NCBI RefSeq assembly: GCF_002284565.1
Contig: NZ_NPKI01000002.1
Coordinates: 124,001 to 188,000 of the forward strand
DNA length: 64,000 nucleotides
Source: Mesorhizobium mediterraneum
GTDB taxonomy: Bacteria > Pseudomonadota > Alphaproteobacteria > Rhizobiales > Rhizobiaceae
Reading direction: 5' to 3'
In this document: piece after piece, positions 61,895-64,000 of the stretch
Numbering within the stretch: the first letter of the stretch is position 1
How the letters are laid out: each line of letters begins with the position of its first letter
Notes under the pieces: model-generated
Told to the model about the DNA's origin: nothing
The model's input: the letters and a program-made list of their open reading frames with translations, nothing else
Database searches by the model: none
Made by a program: the position numbers and the translations under genes

Positions 61895-62263
61895 ATGAGC
61901 CACTATCCTGTGCCGCCAATCAACCGCCGCAATGCGCGCAAGATGCGTAAAGTCATGACGGATGCCGAACTGAAACTCTGGAACGAGATCAGAGCGCATC
62001 GCCTCATGGGACTGGCGTTTCGGCGCCAAATGCCCATCGCTGGCTACATCGTCGATTTTGCTTGCCCGGACAGAAAGCTGATCGTCGAACCAGATGGTTC
62101 CCAGCATGCCCGGGCCGAGGCCTCGGCGTCGGATGCCGCGAGAACGGCAAAGCTTGAAGCGCTGGGCTGGGCCATCCTGCGCTTCTGGAACGACGACGTC
62201 ATTCGTGACCTCGATAATGTCTGCCAGCACATAGTCATCGAGGCCGGCGCGGACAGGCGCTGA
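61895..62263 (+). CDS. DUF559 protein (Vsr-like endonuclease fold)
   Basis: A 122-residue protein. RKMRKVMTDAELKLWNEIRA, LMGLAFRRQMPIAGYIVDFA, DRKLIVEPDGSQHARA and TAKLEALGWAILRFWNDDVI, with NVCQHI at the end, are the complete DUF559 pattern, related to very-short-patch and restriction-type nucleases (PD-(D/E)xK). Asp in YIVDF and Glu in LIVEPDG are the expected metal ligands. No native ribosome site is visible other than AGAGGGGGG within the adjacent repeat. Function unknown. Confidence 0.88.
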   Translation: MSHYPVPPINRRNARKMRKVMTDAELKLWNEIRAHRLMGLAFRRQMPIAGYIVDFACPDRKLIVEPDGSQHARAEASASDAARTAKLEALGWAILRFWNDDVIRDLDNVCQHIVIEAGADRR

Positions 62264-62266
62264 CTT

Positions 62267-63310
62267 TCACTCCGCCACCGGCGTCCACATCACATCCTCG
62301 ACCCGCAGCGCCCCAGTTGCCAGCATCACCAGCCGGTCGAAGCCGAGCGCGGAGCCACTTGCCTGCGGCATGATGCTCAGCGCCGCGAGGAAATCCTCGT
62401 CGATCGGATAGCGTTCGCCATAGACACGCTGCTTCTCGTCCATCTCTAGGATGAAGCGCCGGCGCTGCTCGGCGGCGTCGGTAAGCTCGCCGAACGCGTT
62501 GGCCAGCTCGACGCCGCAGCAATAGAGCTCGAAGCGCTCGGCGGTCCTCGCATCATCCGCGCTCGGCCGGGCGAGTGCCGCCTCCGAAATCGGATAGCCG
62601 TAAAGGATGGTGGCGCGCCCCTTCCCCAGCGTCGGCTCGATCTTTTCCACCATCACCCGGCTGAACAGATCGGCCCAATTGTCGTCGGACGCGGTGCGCA
62701 AGCCCGCCTGGACCAGAGCCGCGTGCAGCGCTTCGCGATCGGTGCTGCCGTCGGCGGCGACCGTGGCTAGCAGGTCGATGCCGGCATGGCGCGAAAAAGC
62801 CTCGGCGACGCTTAACCGTTCCGGCTCGGCGAACGGATCGGCCTCGCGGCCGCGAAAGGAGAAGCGTTTTGCGCCGGCGCGCTCGGCGGCCAGCGCGACA
62901 AGCCCGGCACAATCCTCCATCAGGCTCTCATAGGTCTCATCAACCCGGTACCATTCGAGCATGGTGAAGGACGGATGGTGTAGCGGGCCGCGCTCGCGGT
63001 TGCGATAGACGGCACTCAGGCTGAAGATGCGCTTCTCGCCGGCGGCGAGCAGCTTCTTGCAGGCGAATTCCGGCGATGTGTGCAAATAGAGCGGCTGGCG
63101 CTGCCCGTTCGGGCCGATCGCCTCGGTGGCGAAGGCCGACAGATGCGCCTCGTTGCCTGGCGAGACCTGCAGCGCCGCTGTCTCGACCTCGATGAAATCG
63201 CGACGGGCAAACCAGTCGCGCAGGGCCGCAGTGATGGCATTGCGCAGGAGCAGCCGCGGCCGGCGGTCGGAGTGGACATCGGGCGTCCACCAGGGCGACG
63301 CGGCGGTCAT
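62267..63310 (-). CDS. epmA: EF-P lysine ligase EpmA (GenX/PoxA, lysyl-tRNA synthetase paralogue)
   Basis: A 347-residue class II synthetase-like enzyme without an anticodon-binding domain; it attaches (R)-beta-lysine to a lysine of EF-P. Motif 2 is [20 protein letters not shown] with [10 protein letters not shown]; motif 3 is [37 protein letters not shown] is the GenX-type N-terminal segment. It is divergent from efp, 129 bp away, the usual arrangement in alphaproteobacteria. Start 63310 ([18 protein letters not shown]). EpmB, which supplies beta-lysine, is not in this window. Confidence 0.93.
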   Translation of the reverse strand: MTAASPWWTPDVHSDRRPRLLLRNAITAALRDWFARRDFIEVETAALQVSPGNEAHLSAFATEAIGPNGQRQPLYLHTSPEFACKKLLAAGEKRIFSLSAVYRNRERGPLHHPSFTMLEWYRVDETYESLMEDCAGLVALAAERAGAKRFSFRGREADPFAEPERLSVAEAFSRHAGIDLLATVAADGSTDREALHAALVQAGLRTASDDNWADLFSRVMVEKIEPTLGKGRATILYGYPISEAALARPSADDARTAERFELYCCGVELANAFGELTDAAEQRRRFILEMDEKQRVYGERYPIDEDFLAALSIMPQASGSALGFDRLVMLATGALRVEDVMWTPVAE

Positions 63311-63439
63311 GACAGGCGGATTTGCATCGAGGACTGGCGATTGCAGCCAAGATGCGCTAGTCCGCACCGGACGGCTCCCGCAGCCGATTTGCGCCGGTCG
63401 GCGCTTCCAGGCCAGTCAACGCTCTTAGGAATAAAGCCC

Positions 63440-64000
63440 GTGAAGGTCATCGCCAGTTCCCTACGCAAAGGCAATGTCGTCGAAAAGGACGGCAAGCTCT
63501 ATGTGATCCTCTTTGCTGAAAACATCCATCCCGGCAAGGGCACGCCGGTGACCCAGCTCGACATGCGCCGCATCTCCGATGGGGTGAAAGTCTCGGAGCG
63601 CTACCGCACCACCGAGCAGGTCGAGCGCGCCTATGTCGAGGAGCGCGAGCACACCTTCCTCTATCGCGACGGGGAAGGCTTCCACTTCATGAACCCGGAA
63701 AGCTACGATCAGGTCGCGGTGTCGGAAAGCGTGGTTGGCGAGATGGCGCCCTATCTCACGGAAGGCATGGCGGTGCAGGTCTCGCAGTATAATGGCATCG
63801 CCATCTCGCTGGTGCTGCCGCAGCGCGCCACTTTCGAGGTGGTCGAGACCGAGCCGGTGACCAAGGGTCAGACGGCATCCTCGTCCTACAAGCCGGCAAC
63901 GCTCTCCAACGGCGTGCGCACGCTGGTGCCGCCGCACATCAGCGCCGGCACCCGCGTGGTGGTGATGACGGCGGATGGCGCTTATGTGGAGCGGGCGAAG
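63440..64000 (+). CDS. efp: translation elongation factor P, 3' end at or just beyond window
   Basis: EF-P rescues ribosomes stalled at polyproline. The visible 187 residues start at GTG 63440 ([20 protein letters not shown]). The first KOW-like domain carries the modification-site loop [13 protein letters not shown], with Lys in the position modified by EpmA. The OB domains follow, ending GAYVERAK. This is nearly full length; only the stop codon and perhaps one or two residues lie beyond 64000. Divergent from epmA, its modifying enzyme. Confidence 0.96.
   Translation, partial: MKVIASSLRKGNVVEKDGKLYVILFAENIHPGKGTPVTQLDMRRISDGVKVSERYRTTEQVERAYVEEREHTFLYRDGEGFHFMNPESYDQVAVSESVVGEMAPYLTEGMAVQVSQYNGIAISLVLPQRATFEVVETEPVTKGQTASSSYKPATLSNGVRTLVPPHISAGTRVVVMTADGAYVERAK

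Overview
This window looks like chromosome of a GC-rich alphaproteobacterium of the Hyphomicrobiales, most like Mesorhizobium. The evidence is the protein families (Ku/LigD, usg, DUF982, SPW-repeat, EpmA/EF-P), a CIRCE operator and a ROSE-type RNA thermometer on heat-shock genes, many ABC importers, and 160-bp and 46-bp rhizobial-style intergenic palindromes. No rRNA, tRNA, insertion sequence, prophage or CRISPR array was recognised.

Layout. 1-3.6 kb: NHEJ pair ligD-ku (ku runs off the left edge). 3.8-14.0 kb: a minus-strand operon, amidase - binding protein - LivG-LivF-LivH-LivM - GMC oxidoreductase - histone-deacetylase-like amidohydrolase, with a divergent LysR gene; it reads as an uptake and breakdown route for an amide or N-acylated amine. 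14.1-22.4 kb: an aldo/keto reductase, then two near-duplicate regulators (N-terminal LuxR-type HTH + TolB-like + TPR) with a shared 41-bp upstream element, a third relative with an OmpR-type head, and small secreted/membrane genes and a ChaC-like gene among them. 22.7-27.0 kb: a sugar ABC importer and a GNAT gene; a 160-bp palindromic repeat lies inside the operon.

27.0-34.2 kb is a heat-shock region: groES-groEL under CIRCE, three small overlapping downstream genes ending in a DUF982 gene, a frameshifted usg homologue, an outer-membrane beta-barrel gene, a second DUF982 gene whose stop lies in a 15-bp tandem repeat, and two Hsp20 genes, the first behind a ROSE-like hairpin. 34.2-35.4 kb has only small or doubtful genes and a strongly structured intergenic stretch. 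35.6-42.1 kb: a second sugar system (isomerase/epimerase, binding protein, ATPase, permease, RpiR regulator, ribokinase-like kinase) starting at a 36-bp operator-like palindrome.

42.3-48.2 kb holds the most unusual unit: a six-gene lipid operon with a CDP-alcohol phosphatidyltransferase whose metal-binding motif has two Asp-to-Asn changes, an alpha/beta-hydrolase-methyltransferase fusion, a PAP2-dual-specificity-phosphatase fusion, a small membrane protein, a PlsC-type acyltransferase and a CdsA-type cytidylyltransferase. Together these give almost every step from lysophosphatidate to a modified phospholipid.

48.2-56.1 kb: an AI-2E-family membrane protein with a long cytoplasmic tail, an unrecognised protein, two small exported proteins each preceded by helically phased TTCCA repeats, cupin, PhnA-domain and SPW-repeat proteins, and an acyltransferase-3/SGNH enzyme. 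56.2-60.9 kb: an organosulfur operon (flavin reductase, FMN monooxygenase, SsuABC-like importer). 61.1-64 kb: a DUF922 protein, a second 160-bp repeat abutting a DUF559 nuclease-like gene, and epmA divergent from efp, which runs off the right edge.
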